Shown in pieces: positions 1-11,810 of a stretch of DNA of 64,000 nucleotides. The number at the start of each line of letters is the position of its first letter. Within the stretch, counting starts at the first letter, position 1. Position numbers and translations under genes: made by a program. The stretch spans positions 13,020,001 to 13,084,000 of the forward strand of contig CM106585.1 in NCBI GenBank assembly GCA_048013815.1, read 5' to 3'. Below the pieces are notes generated by a model. That model made no database searches. It was not told the DNA's origin and worked only from the letters and a program-made list of their open reading frames with translations. The DNA is from Setoptus koraiensis (taxonomy: Eukaryota; Arthropoda).

Positions 1-492
1 CTCTGCTCATACAGTTATGCAATGTGTCTCACTGGTACTATTATTTAAATTCAACTTGTGTGTTGGTGCAACTCAATTAGGTGATTAGCGAGCTCATGGG
101 CAGTTCAGTTCATTGCTTTTGCCCAAGGTCAAGCCCGGTTCATCTGTGAATATCCACAACGATGAATAGATCTGGTTGGTTGATGCTGCCGGCCAGATCA
201 AGCACCGTCGCTAACTGAAACAGTGTATCCGAGCGTGAATATCAGAACTGAACTTGAATTGCTGTTGCTAATGCTGTTATAAATTAGGTTAGGCCGTTGC
301 GCAACGTGAGCTGCTGTTGTGAGCATTTTCAGACGCCACTATAACCGCTTCAAGGGAGATCCGCCAGAGGCGCACAAAGATGAGCAGCAAAACGCAGACA
401 GCGTTTCAATAAATGCGTGTGTGTTGGGGGGCCCCCCTTTTGATCACTTGACCTCGATGTTGTGGCGCCAATTGTCGAGCTGGCACTCTCAC
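1..492. other. Left edge, probably intron or further exons of the giant minus-strand gene
   Basis: I see no reading frame here that I can support. If the candidate exon at 493-575 is right, this stretch is the next intron of the giant gene on the minus strand. The GC palindrome GGGGGGCCCCCC lies near 426-437. Confidence 0.4.
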
Positions 493-575
493 CGCTTGCA
501 GAAGCAGGCGTAGAGCAGCGCCGCCCTGTCGGCGAATCGCTTGAAGCAGGTTCGGGTGGGGACACACGGGCAAAG
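493..575 (-). CDS. Candidate second exon of the giant low-complexity gene
   Basis: This is a proposed internal exon of 83 bases. On the minus strand it is preceded by a pyrimidine-containing acceptor ending TGTCAG and followed by the donor GTGAGAGT. The giant exon ends with two bases of a codon (AC), and joining them to the first base here keeps the frame open. The result is a Ser/Pro-rich segment starting ARVSPPEPASSDSPTG and including RRCSTP, which resembles a 14-3-3-type phospho-motif. Such composition suits the disordered protein upstream. A second frame of this piece is also open, so the call rests on phase and splice sites only. No domain is recognised. Confidence 0.4.
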
Positions 576-1041
576 CTGACAGCGTAAATATTTATGTATT
601 ACATAATATGTAATAGTAGTGGACGTAATTGAGTGCTCTAGATTGTTGCAGCACACAAATGATGGGCAGACACTCCAAACCGGCTAACTCATTGCGTCAG
701 CCTCATGGCCGGCCACTCAAGCCGAGAGCCCGAAGTGGGTTTGTTAGTGGGGCCGGCAATTATTAGCAGTAATTATGTTTGCGATAGTCGCATGTGTCGC
801 CGTGAGTGTCGCACCAAGCGATTTGTCTAATCTATTTATGGCAAATTTCTTATTATTGTGAGTTATTATTGCCAGTTATCATTATGAGTTATTATTGCAA
901 GTTATCATCATTATGAGCTGTTATTGTGGCTGACTGGCGAGCTCGACGCGAGCCAGAGCGCAAGCACAAAAAAAAGTCAGCCGCTGATCTGAAATTTGAC
1001 AGCCAGAGATTAGGGAGAGATTGTGTGTTTGGGCGACTCAC
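576..1041 (-). other. Proposed first intron of the giant gene
   Basis: This lies between the donor GTGAGT that follows the giant exon and the acceptor at 576-578. It is AT-rich around 830-920 with repeated TTATTATTG and GAGTTATTATTGC motifs. I see no other feature. Confidence 0.45.
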
Positions 1042-4000
1042 GTTTTGATTGTTTGCTCGTCAAACAGCTGATGGCTGCTAGCTTGATGATGCAAATTGAA
1101 CTGGTGGCGATGATGATGACGAACACGATGATAATTGGTCAGATCTAGCGACGACAATGACAGGTGATTGGAGGCCTGATCGGCCAGTGTCGTTCTTAGG
1201 CCCTTGAGAGTTTTTTGGTGGGCGCCAATTGTCAGTTGTTGTTGTTGTTTGCACGTGTCTTGACTGTCACCGCCGATTGTTGTTGGCTGCTGTTGCTGGC
1301 TTGCCACTAATGCACCGGCCAGCGACCGCTGCTGTTTCAGCTGGGCCCTGTTGCTGCTGTAAACAGTGGCCAGATCTTGTTGATTGTCGCCGGTTGTTGC
1401 TTGCTGGTTGTTGTTGTTGCTGCTGCTGCCCGATGACATGCCGATGAGAGGCGTCAGTGACACTTGTTGTCGAAGTTTCAATTTTTTACTGATGCCACCG
1501 GCTGCAATTTGCAATTTGCCCGGCGACATTGGGGCACTTATTTGCGCACTTATGCACGCTGGCTGCTGTTGTTGCTGATGATGATGATATTGTTGTTGTT
1601 GTTGCTGTTGTTGTTGCTGTTGTTGATCGCGCCACGGAGTGGCGCTGCCACAGGCGGCACCCGAGACCGCAAGACGACGCCTATGAGTGAATTTTTGATT
1701 TGGCTCGTCGCCACAAATTGCAGCCGACATGCCGGCCGGCATTCGCTGGCTGTCAGCCGGCGAGCCAATCGAGGCCGACAGCTCGCCGGCGCGGCCCACC
1801 GACAGCTGAGCGCCACTGTCGCTGGGTCGCGTACTCTGGCGCGTCAACACACGGGCCGGTTGGCATGACGCAAGCGACAATTGCGAGCCGCCACGTTCTA
1901 GCGCCGCACTGTTGCCGCCGGCGCAAACAAAATCGGGCTCGCTGTCGCTGTCAACTTGGTCACCCGGCGTGTCGCCATACTCTGACAGCATCATCAGCTG
2001 TTCGTCGTCTAGCTCCAGCTCGAGCTGGTCGTCGTCGTGCGACGCCCCCGCGCTGGGCCCCAGCAGCCGCTTGCCGGCCAGCGTATGCAACGCTGTGCCG
2101 CTGGCCGCATCGGACAAGCGAATCACCTCCACACTGGACGATTTGAATTTGGCCAACAAACCCAGCTGATTGTTGTTGGCACCGGCGAGCCTCTTGGGTG
2201 ACAGCAGCTGACTGATGGACTCACACGATTCACTTGTTGAGCCGCTATCGTCGTCGTCTTCGTCGTCGTCGTCGTCGTCGTCCTCGCACATGGACTCGTC
2301 GTCGTGCTCGTCTGCGTCATCCTCGCCAATTGCGTCATTGGCGTCTTGGCTGTTTCCGGTCAGGGGCGCAGCGCTTGTTGGCGCCAATTGTAGCGAGTTG
2401 CTCTTTGAGAATGGCCACAACGAATGGGCCGAGTTGCTCATCGATTGTACGTCGTCGGCGTCGTTCATTCGCTCGGGCGAGCTTCGCCGGCTCGCCGTAG
2501 AGGCGCTAGATTGATTGGTGAGCGACGAGGCGGTCGACAGCAGCGACAACATCGACGACACTATTTCTGTCGCTGTCGACCTGCTTTGCTGTTTTGTTGC
2601 GGTCGTTTCTTCTGTTGTTGTTGTTGCGGTGCGAGTTGTTGCTGTTGTTGTCGCTGTTGCCGCTGTCACTGCTGGCTTCGTTTGTTGGTGCGCGTGCTTG
2701 CTGGTGAGAGAACCCGCCGAATTGCACGAGTTCAACAGCTGATGCTGATGGTGATAATCGAAGGTCAATCTGGGCGAGCTGCGACTCGTTTTGAGATACT
2801 TCAGCTGCGTTTGTTGCTCTCGGTACTGGCTGGCGCTGTCTTGCTGGCCGCAAGATGCCCGCTGAGCCGGCCCGTCGCCCGACTGGCCGCACAAATCGCC
2901 GGCCTGATCGTTGTCGTGGGGCCTCGCCATTGGCGCGCCCAAACTTGCACGATCGGCGCTGGCGCGATCGTCGTTGCTGGCCGATCTAATTGCGATTGTT
3001 GTGCGCTTCACTTGCTTGTTGTTGGCGTGACTGCTTTTGGCGCCTCTGGCGCCGGTGCTGGTCACTATCAAGTCGGCCATGGTTGTGTATTGTCGCTGTT
3101 GTTTTGCTTTTTTGCTGCCGCTGCGCCCGCTTCGCTGTCGCTGGCACGCGCTCGCTGGCACACTTTGTTGCGAATCGGCACACTTGTGCTCACCTGTTGT
3201 TGGCAGCGCCGCCTCCTGGCTGCTGCCGCCGCCGCCCCCGCCACCGCCTCGACAGCTGACAAATTGACAGCTAGACTGACAGCTAGACTGACAGCTGGAG
3301 TATTGCCTGGGCAACAGCTTGAACGCAGCAGCTGACGAGGGCGACGACGACAGCGACACGCTAGGCGACAGCAGCTTCGGGCCGCTCGTGGAGCGCTCAA
3401 AAGAGGGCGCCTTTCTGGGCCCCTTCCTGTTCTTGTTGCTGTTGATGGCGGCTGCGTCGTCACTGTCGTCGGCCGTCAGCTGTTGTCGCGCACCAACAGC
3501 TTGACAGCAAGCGCTCGTTTGTTCGTTTGCTGCGTTCGCCTGTTGTTTTGTTTGGCTTGATGTTGTTCGCTCACTTCCGGTACCGGCTGTTATTTCTCTC
3601 ATTTTCACCGATGCTGCCGTCATCTCGTTATGATGACGCTGATGCTGGCTCGGCGGCCGATGGGGCCCCAACTGACCGGAAAGGGTTTTCTTGAGCGGCA
3701 CTTCGGCGCTCTGGCCACAGTCGCTCATTTGCATACCGGCGCCGGGCCCGTGGTTGGCGTCCGCGCTGCTGAGCGAGGCCATCGATTTGTGTTTGGCCAG
3801 CGAGGCCGCAGTGAGCCGATAATTGTGCTGCGACGGGGGGGCCGGCGCATGTTGTTGCCGGTGAGCAGACTTGATGTCTTTGTGGGACTGGTTGAGGATC
3901 TGCTCGTTTTTTATCAATTGGCACAACTGATAGCGACGCTGACAATGAACGCAGCCCATCTGATAGTACTCCATCAGTGTCTCGAGCAGTGCTGACATCA

Positions 4001-7000
4001 ACTGTTGGCTTTGCTCGTCGTCGTCGTCGTCGTCGTTGCTGTTGTTGTTGCTGTCGTCAACTGTTGCCGACTGTTGCATAACGTTGAGCCATTGCGAAAA
4101 CTCGTACTGGTAATAGTTGTAAAACAACAGTTGATGGTCGCCGTGGATGCCGTCGGAGGTGGCGCCCCCGCCGCTCGCTAGATACACGTTGAGATCGTCG
4201 TCGTTGAACGACATGCTGTTCTTGCTCACTTTGCGCTTGTTGGTGTCCTGTTGTTGTAGTTGTTTTTTAGACAATTTGTTGCTGCTGTTGCTGTTGTTGT
4301 TGTTGGACAATTTGCTGTGCGCTGATTTATTGGCGGCCAAGTGCTGCTGGGAGCCTACTACTGTGCCGTCGGGCATGCTTTCTAACTGTTCCGTGGACGA
4401 GCCGTTATTAGCGTCCGCTAGGGACAACAGAGAAAAGGTTGATTGTTGCTGTTCCATGCTCATACTTTTTATTTTGGTTGCCAAAAAACCGGAAGTGCCC
4501 GTCAATCTACTATTGAGTCCCGACATGAACGAACGTCTGCTGCTGCTGTTGCTACTGGCGTGATTGTTGCTGTTGTTGTGGTTGCTGTTGTTGTTGTTGT
4601 TGTTGGCAGCAGCGACCGCGAGCGCATTTCCGGTGTTGCACACACTCGACGAATCGTGCATAATTAATTTAAACTTGTCAATGTCATCCAATGACAATTG
4701 CGAGCGACATTGCGACGTCTTGCGCCACTGCTTGTTCACGGCCAATTGCGCCGTTGCTGGCGCCTTGTCGTGGGGCTCCTTCACGTTCATGTGCACGTCC
4801 TTCGAGTGCGATTTATTCAGTTTTGGCCTGTTCCTCTTGCCCGTTGTCGCTGTCGTTGTTGTTGTTGTTGTTGTGTAATCGCGATGCGGACTTAAAAGGT
4901 GCTTGTTCTGTGGCTGTTGTTGTTGTTGTTGCTGCTGTCGCTGTTGTTTCTGTTGCTGGATGGCGTTGCCGATGGTGAGAAATTGGTTGGAATAATCGAG
5001 CTCGTCCAACTCTTTGTCTGTCAGCAGCAGCGACTTGAACTGAAACCTGATGCCGCCCTGGCGGTCGCTGTCCTCGACCGTGCGAGCAAACGATTTTCGG
5101 CGTCCGCTCAGCGCCGACGACGAGCCAATTAGTTGCTTGCCGTTGTCGTCAGATTGCTTGTTGGCGGATATCTCCAGTTGGCCGGAGCTTGTCGGCCAAT
5201 TGGCGTCGTTGAGCTCGCCGTCGGCTCGGTCGTCATTAGCGGTCGGCTTGTCATCACAGACAAAAATACTGAAATCATTATCACCAATTAGAGCGGCATC
5301 GGGCCGGTGCCGGTCGTCTGGCGGGCCGCACTCATTGAGCGGGCGGCCGCCCAATTGCGCCCGGTCATCCGCGTCACTGTCACGGGTGCTGATGCTGGGC
5401 ACCAATGGCGCACTTGTCACATGATGCATGTCAGCTGACGGTCGCGGCTGACAGGTCGCACTGTCGATACATTTGTCATTTGTGTCTCTATGAGCGTCTG
5501 GTGTGTTTGCGGACACATCAGGCGGCCACTCGTCGACACACAAGCGGCCGCCGCTGTCATTGGGGCGCCGCCGACCGGCACTTCCGGTGGAGGCAGTGTC
5601 AATTGTTGGCGGCTCGGACAACTGAGCGGCCGGGACACGCTTGTCGCATTTGTTGTGGCCTGTTGTCGGGCCCAATTGAATGGCTGGAATGAGCGCCGGC
5701 CTGTTGACCGGACTGGTGCTGTCAGTGGGCGCATCGTCTTGCTCGGCCGGCAGTGGCGCCACCAGCAGCGAGCTCTCGCGTTTCAGCGGGGCCCGTTGGC
5801 GAGTCGGCGGGGCCAGCAGCGTGGAGCGATGCCGCTGGTCGCTAATTGGCGCCGCGTCCCGCTCTCTCGTCGCGGATGCGCTAACTGAATTAGAGCCGCT
5901 CGGGCCGGCCGGCTGAGTAACAACTAATTGATGGATGGACTGCTCATTGTCGCTTGTCGGCTGCCGGCATCGGTCCAGACGCTGCTGCTGCTGCTGTTGT
6001 TGTTTGGGCTCAGCAATGCCACACATCGGCCCGTCACGCGGCCTCACTGACAACTGGGGCGCCGCCGACTCGCCATGAATGGCGGCGCCCGAGTGGCGAG
6101 ATAATAAGACATTATTATTATCATTGTTATTGCTAAGCGAATTGGCGCACTCGATTGTTTTGTCTTTTGCAAATCGCTCACGCGCTTTGTCACGCTCGCT
6201 GGCCGCGGGCCCGCTGGCCGGCGGATCATGGGGCCTGCCAGTGGCGCAAGTCAAGTGATTGATATCGTGGCGCTGGCGAGGCATGCAGTTGCACGCGGCT
6301 GTTTGCCGGTTGTTGCTGTTGTTGTCGGTGTTGTTGTTGTTGGCGCTGTTGTTGTTGTTGTCGGTGCGCGGTGTCGCATCGTCGTCGCGACGACAATTGT
6401 GTTTGTGCGTCAATAATTGATGACGTCGTTCCAGCTCATGACAGGCACCCACACCGCAGCTAGCGTGTCCGTGCTGCGGCCGGGTCGCGCCATCGGCGCT
6501 GTCTCTGTGTCTAATTGTGTCTGCGCGCGGCTCGGTCATCGCGGGATTAATCACATCGGTGGCGCCGCCGCGGCGGATATTTGGCGCATTGTCTCCAATT
6601 GTCGTTGTTGGGGCCCGTGGTTGCTGTTGGTGCTGTTGATGCTGTTGTTGCTGTTGGTGCTGTTGTTGGTGCTGCTGTTGCGCCACTTGCGGCGACACAT
6701 CCAGCGACGAGCTTGCCACTTTGTGTCTGTGGCGCTGTCTGTGGCCTGTCTCATTATGGCCGGCACACGTCACAAGGCCATCGCGCAATGACCTAGATCT
6801 GGCGAGCGCATAGCGCTCCTTGTTTTGCATGATTGTCGTCTGTTGTGGGCGCTCGTCGGCCTGGCAGTTGCCGTTGGCGCGGTTGTTGCTGTTGCTGTTG
6901 CTGTTGTCGCTGTTGTGGTTGCTGGTGCGGTTGTTGGCGCGCCGGTTGGCAGTATCGGCGCACCGATACACTGTGCCTGTGCCTGTGACTGTTGTGCTTT

Positions 7001-10000
7001 GTGCCGTCTCGACGTGCACGGCCAGCTCAGAGGCCAGCTCAGAGGCCAGCCCTGAGGCCGGCCCGTGGTGCGCGCCCGCCAGACCGATGGCGCCGTTGGC
7101 ACAGAAAGTGTTGCATAACGACGAAGACGCGCACGAATTACACAAGTAACAGGAGCATGATTGACGATTGGCGGCGCCCGTCGCCCCCATAGATGCAAAC
7201 GACATCTCTGATCGGCTCCAGCGCTGTTTCATTAGCATCGGCATCTTGCTGGCTGTGGTGGCGCTGGCTGCTGCTGCAGCTGCAGCCGCCGCCGCTCTGG
7301 CATGGCCAGCGTAATGACGATGATAATAACGATTACGTAACAAAGAGCACACAGACGATGACGTGGACGACGTCGATGAGCCGGCGGATAGTGACGCCGA
7401 TGAGGCTGCCGACGAGCCCGATGATGGTGACGAGCCCGATGACGGCGACGACGACCATGGCAAGCCCTCGTGTGACACGCCATAATGTGACAGTGCGGAC
7501 AGCGAACGGGAGCACGAGTACAGTGACGACCATGACGACGAATAGAAGGCACACGCACCTGTTCGAAGCGAGCCAGCCTGAGATGAGGAGCAGGCCGATG
7601 TGGGCGTTGTTGCCGATAACGACGACAACGACGATGACAGCCACGATGACAGGTTCCCGGGGCAGTGTCGGGCCGGCCAAGTGGAAGAACAAGTGGCCAG
7701 CGAGCACACCGATCGGCTCATCAGCGCCGCGTGCTGAGTGTGCAGTGACCTATGGTGCGCCGGTGCACCCGTCAATGCAACCGACAAAGATGATGCAATC
7801 GGAATAACGGAAGAACAAATGTTGTCCGGCAGAGAGGAGTGCGCCGAAGAGCAGGTGCACAGTTGGGCCGCACATGGCGCGGGATGCGGCGCGGGCGCGG
7901 GCTCGGGCGTCCGCGTCGACGCTTGCGCCACTGGCGGCGGCAATGCAAAATTTAGCTCGCATGCAACTGGACAACAATGACAACTGTTCGCCGCTATCGA
8001 TTGTGGGCTTGTGTTTATTTCTTGTTCGTCTTCTTTCTTCTCGTCGCCGTCGTCGTCGTCGTCGTCGTCTTGTTTTGATCTGGCCGGAGCCGCTATTCTC
8101 ATCGTGCTCGCGCACGGCGACGCGCACAATTCCCCAGAACGGCAACACAAACCGGAAGCGCTGCCCAACGCTGCCCGCGCCTGCTGCGAACAAGATGCAG
8201 CCGCTAATGAGCACACACCGCTCGCGATGAGCTTGCCGCTGTTGTTGTCGTCGTCGTCGTCGTCGTCGTCGTCGTTGTTGTTGTTGCTGGTGTTGTTGTT
8301 GTTGCTGCTGGTGTTGTTGTTGTTGTCGTCGCTGTTGTTGTTGCACGACGCTGATGAGCCCTGGCGGCAGCAGCAGTCGCACTTGCCGCAACAACCGGCC
8401 AGCATTCGCAGGCCCGACTGCAGGCACGCGGACGGGCAGCTCGGCTTGCCGGGGTCGCAGAACGATGCAGATTGCGCCACTGCCGCCGCCGCCGATGACA
8501 ACAATAACGAGCCTCTATGCGCCGTTGTGGCTGTTGCAACGTCGTTGGTGTTATCGCCGCCGCCTAATGATGCTGCACTGTGCACATTATCACTTGTTTG
8601 TCGCTGCTTGTCGCACTGGTCACTAGGGGCGCCGCTCTCGATTTCATGATTAATTAATGAACGATCGGCCGCGTCGGCCCTCGGCGTGCAGCTCGGCGCC
8701 TTGCACGCGCAACTCGGCGCCTTGCACGCGCAACTCGTGCGCCGGCCGCTAATTGAAGCGGCCACTGGACGCTGGCAAGCGTTTAATTTTGATTCCCTGC
8801 TGCTCGTATCACATGTACACTGTTGCATGGTTGTTGCTGCTGTTGTTGCTGTCGTTGCTGTTGCTGCTGTCGCTGCTGTTGTCGCTGTTGTCGCTGTTGC
8901 TGCGGTTGTTGCTTGCGTCGGGGTTGCGCGCGGACGGACTCGATCTCTTGCTGAACATTTACAACAGTTGCCTCTATCACCCGCTCCACTTGTCGCTATG
9001 CGCCCCCGATGGTGGCGCTGCCTCGGCTGCTTGTGTCGGCCGCTATTGTTGTTGTTGGCATTGTTGTGCAATTCACTTATGCGCCGCGTTGCGGCCGTCG
9101 CTGTCTGATCGCTGTCGCCGCAACAATTAGCAATTCTACCTGTGAGCTGCCGCTGCTGTTGTTGTTCGTTCATTGGTGCCACTGCAACACTGACGCTCGG
9201 CTCATTAGTCTCATTAGTCGCATTAGTCGTTTGGTGGCCGCTTGCAACGGCGCTCACACAAGCCTCGCCGGCCAGTTCGTTAGCTTCTCTGGCTGAAATC
9301 TCTTTGTCGAGTCGCTCACTGTTTGCCAGCGCATACCTGGCTGTTTGGTGCTGGCCGCCTAATGATTGATTTTGTGGCTGTTGTGTCGCTTCATTGCACT
9401 CGCCAAGAATATTTTGCTGCTGCTGCTGCTTGGGGCCACAGATTGGCCGCCGGTTTGTTTCGTGGTGCACGGTTGCCGTTGTTGCGGTTGTTGTTTGAGC
9501 CACTTGCGGTGACTTTGCGTCACACTTGCGATAGTGGGCGCAATTTATGTTGTTGCTGCTGCTTATCAGGCACCGGCACGCGGAGGGAGAAAAAGTAAAA
9601 TGAGTTACAACATTACAACTGGTGCCATTATTACTATCGCCGTCATTATTATTATCACAATAAACTGTTTGCAATTTGTAGTTGTTTATATTGTTCGCGT
9701 TGTCGCTGTTGCTGCTGCCACTGCGGTAGTTGTTGCCGTTGTGGTTGTTGTTGTTGTTGTTGCTGCTGTGGTTGCTGTTGTCGGTGCAGTGGGCGCTGTC
9801 GGCAGGCCGATCGGGCTGTTTATAACCCTCATCAATGTGTCCTTCGCAGTCTGCTCCACATTTAATGGCCCCTCTAATGATATGATTATTATTATTATTA
9901 CTATTACTGGTGCAGCACTTGCAGTGGCCGCAGTGCTGCTGCTTGAGCTGTCGATGTTGCCGGTTGTGTTGTCGTCTTCTATTATCGTCTCGGTGCTGTT

Positions 10001-10361
10001 GTTGTTGTTGTTGCTGTTGTTGCTGTTGCAGCGGCCTCTTATTTGCTGGCTGTGTCTCACTCGATTTGTAACTAAACTCTAAATTGCATCGGCTCCCAGC
10101 GAGATTAGTGATGATGCCGCTGTCGCGTGGCCGCTGCTCTTCTGGTTGCCGCTCATTTAAGTGATGGCCATGAGTTGTTGTTGTTGTTGTTGTTGCTGCT
10201 GCTGCTGCTGTTTCGGCAACACATTTGCAAGATAAGTGTTGCCTGGCCACGGCTGTTGCCTGTTTGCTCGCTCTGGCGTGCTGAAACTCAACACTAATGG
10301 CCGAATGGTCATCGTCATCTAAATCATCTTGGCGTTGGCTCTGCTGCTGCTGCTGCCGCTG

Positions 10362-10393
<32 letters not shown>

Positions 10394-10742
10394 GGTGGCG
10401 GCGGCCGTGGTGGTGGTGGTGGTGGTGCACTCTCGAGCGAACTGGCGTCTCGCCACTGGCCACGTCTTGCCACGACTTACCAGCTCGTTGTCGATGCTCA
10501 ACAACTCTTTTACACTCTAATTTATGCGACTGAACACTTTGCAAGTTTGCGATGCTCCTCCAGCACACCGGCTCGGCACTGTGCTCTAAATTGGCCTCAC
10601 GGAAACACTTTGCGCCACCACTAGCGTCTATCCAATGGTCAATTGTTTTCTTGTCTTGTATTCTATTAATGTTGTAAATGCCACTACTGCTCGCAACTAC
10701 TTCTTGCCGCTTCTCATTATTGCCCGTGTGTTTTTCATCCAT
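1042..10742 (-). CDS. Giant single-exon low-complexity protein (3' end spliced, gene incomplete)
   Basis: One open frame of 9,701 bases encodes about 3,233 residues. The first ATG (MDEKHTGNNEK) is at 10742, and an in-frame TAA about 25 bases upstream limits the start. The frame ends at AAAAC followed by GTGAGT, a good donor, so the next stop is intronic and the protein continues. I recognise no catalytic or folded domain. The sequence is dominated by homopolymers: His near 10380-10430, Gln, Asn, Thr and Ala near 10160-10210, Asp/Asn near 8230-8340, acidic runs near 2250-2290 and 4015-4035, and Gln near 1565-1625. There are several Cys-rich stretches (for example CGKCDCCCRQ and CSCYLCNSC). The C-terminal third has less repetitive islands such as FKSLLLTDKELDELDYSNQF, CVHCQRRYQLCQLIKNEQ and FKSSSVEVIRLSDAASG, which are the best handles for a homology search. 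It is probably a large disordered scaffold or regulator. That is an inference from composition, and no family name is offered. It follows the DmX-like gene on the same strand after about 1.07 kb. Confidence 0.75.
1563..1625. repeat. TTG/ATG trinucleotide tract inside the giant exon
   Basis: A run of TTG with TGC, TGA and ATG interruptions. On the minus strand it reads as a Gln tract with a His island near the C-terminus of the giant exon. Confidence 0.85.
2246..2284. repeat. CGT trinucleotide tract (acidic run in the giant protein)
   Basis: About a dozen TCG/CGT triplets encode, on the minus strand, one of the longest Asp/Glu runs of the giant protein. Confidence 0.85.
3266..3298. repeat. 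12-base tandem repeat encoding CQSS units
   Basis: The unit TGACAGCTAGAC is repeated nearly three times. On the minus strand it encodes SCQSSCQSSCQ in the giant protein, a small coding minisatellite. Confidence 0.8.
8232..8343. repeat. TCG/TTG trinucleotide array (Asp and Asn runs)
   Basis: A long array of TTG, TCG, TGC and TGG triplets. In the minus-strand frame it gives alternating Asn and Asp runs with occasional Thr or Ser. Confidence 0.9.
8692..8733. repeat. 21-base tandem duplication encoding CKAPSCA twice
   Basis: Two exact 21-base units (CTCGGCGCCTTGCACGCGCA plus one A) lie head to tail. They preserve the frame of the giant exon and duplicate seven residues, with Cys in each unit. 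Confidence 0.85.
10361..10432. repeat. Gln/His-coding trinucleotide tract near the start of the giant protein
   Basis: Consecutive TTG triplets, then TGG triplets with a GGC interruption. On the minus strand these read as seven His, Gly-Arg-Arg, six His and a Gln run, about 100-140 residues from the proposed start. Confidence 0.9.
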
Positions 10743-11810
10743 CGACTTTGGCAAGTCCAAATGATATTATGATGATGCGCTACAGTTTTCTGCCGTTGCT
10801 CTTGTTGCCGTTGCTGCTTTCGCGGGGCTAATTCAACTTGTGCTCGTGTCGCCGATGTCTATTATACGTTTAATTCTGTTTTTTTTTCGCAGCTCACATC
10901 TTACCTGTGCCACTCAGGCGAGCTATTTCGCACAAGCTACAAAATCACTTTCTCTTGGATAATTTTTTGTTGCTCAACTGTACCTTCTCACTTGTCGCGT
11001 GTGTGGTGTGCGCGCCGGGAAATAATTGTTATTTTAATGGCCACCTAAACTATCAGTTGGCTTCGTTATGAGCTGCTATGCTGCACTGCGAATCACTGCA
11101 TCGCCGCCGGCCTCATTTCCAAGACGCAATTATTCAGTGATACTAACAGTGTGATTACACACACACACACACACATACAAGTACTATTACAATTGTACTG
11201 GCTAGTTTATATTGTGCTACATGCTGCTGTTGCTGCTGTGCTGTAGTTGCTGGTAACTTATCTACACCAATTGATCGCTATATACAGTGGCTACATAAGA
11301 AGAAAGAGAAAAACACGTCTTCCAAGGAGCGCCTTCCCACCAGAGAAAAACTCACTTGATAAATTGATATAAGAAACTTGTTTGCAGCAACGAAAGACGA
11401 CTGATACTAGATTACACTGAAAGCTCTCTTATCGTCGTAGTCGCAAACGAACAATACTCGCCTCAAGCCCTCTATGGAGAATGCGCAATGTCGCTAGGTG
11501 ACGCGCAGCGCCAACGCAATAACGGTCTACACATGGGCACTAGGTGGGCATTACATGGATGCTAGATGAGTGGATAGAAGCAGTTTGGCAGCAGTCAAAT
11601 ATTGAACAAGTCAACAAAATTGTATAAAAAAACAAGCTGGGCTACTCGGCACACTATGCAAGCCAAGTTGGTTTATGTTAACAAAAAGATATGGACGTTA
11701 CAAAATTTTTCAAAAAAAAAATCATTCACATGTTGTGTGTACAGTAGTTTTTTCATTAGCGGCTAGTAAAAATTAAATCCATTTGGTGCCTGTGGGTGTC
11801 GGTGACATCA
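10743..11810. other. Spacer between the DmX-like stop and the giant gene
   Basis: About 1.07 kb without a convincing reading frame. It should hold the 3' UTR of the DmX-like gene at its high-coordinate side and the promoter or 5' UTR of the giant gene at its low-coordinate side. A dinucleotide (CA) array lies at about 11157-11176. I found no AATAAA on the minus strand close to the DmX-like stop, and none of the missing DmX-like C-terminal WD40 sequence. Confidence 0.6.
11157..11176. repeat. (CA)n microsatellite
   Basis: An uninterrupted CA dinucleotide array of about ten units in the spacer between the DmX-like gene and the giant gene. Confidence 0.9.

Noticed and set aside
8351-8360. CTGATGAG as a hammerhead ribozyme core
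   Set aside because: No flanking stems or GAAA partner. It lies within coding sequence of the giant exon.
1229-10533. Many plus-strand frames rich in Leu, Val, Ser or Cys opposite the giant exon
   Set aside because: They are reverse-frame images of CAG/CAA/GAC/AAC repeats in the minus-strand coding exon and show no independent start context or domain.
10743-10760. Extending the giant protein six codons upstream to a TTG
   Set aside because: The extension lacks ATG. The first ATG is at 10742, and an in-frame TAA lies just above.
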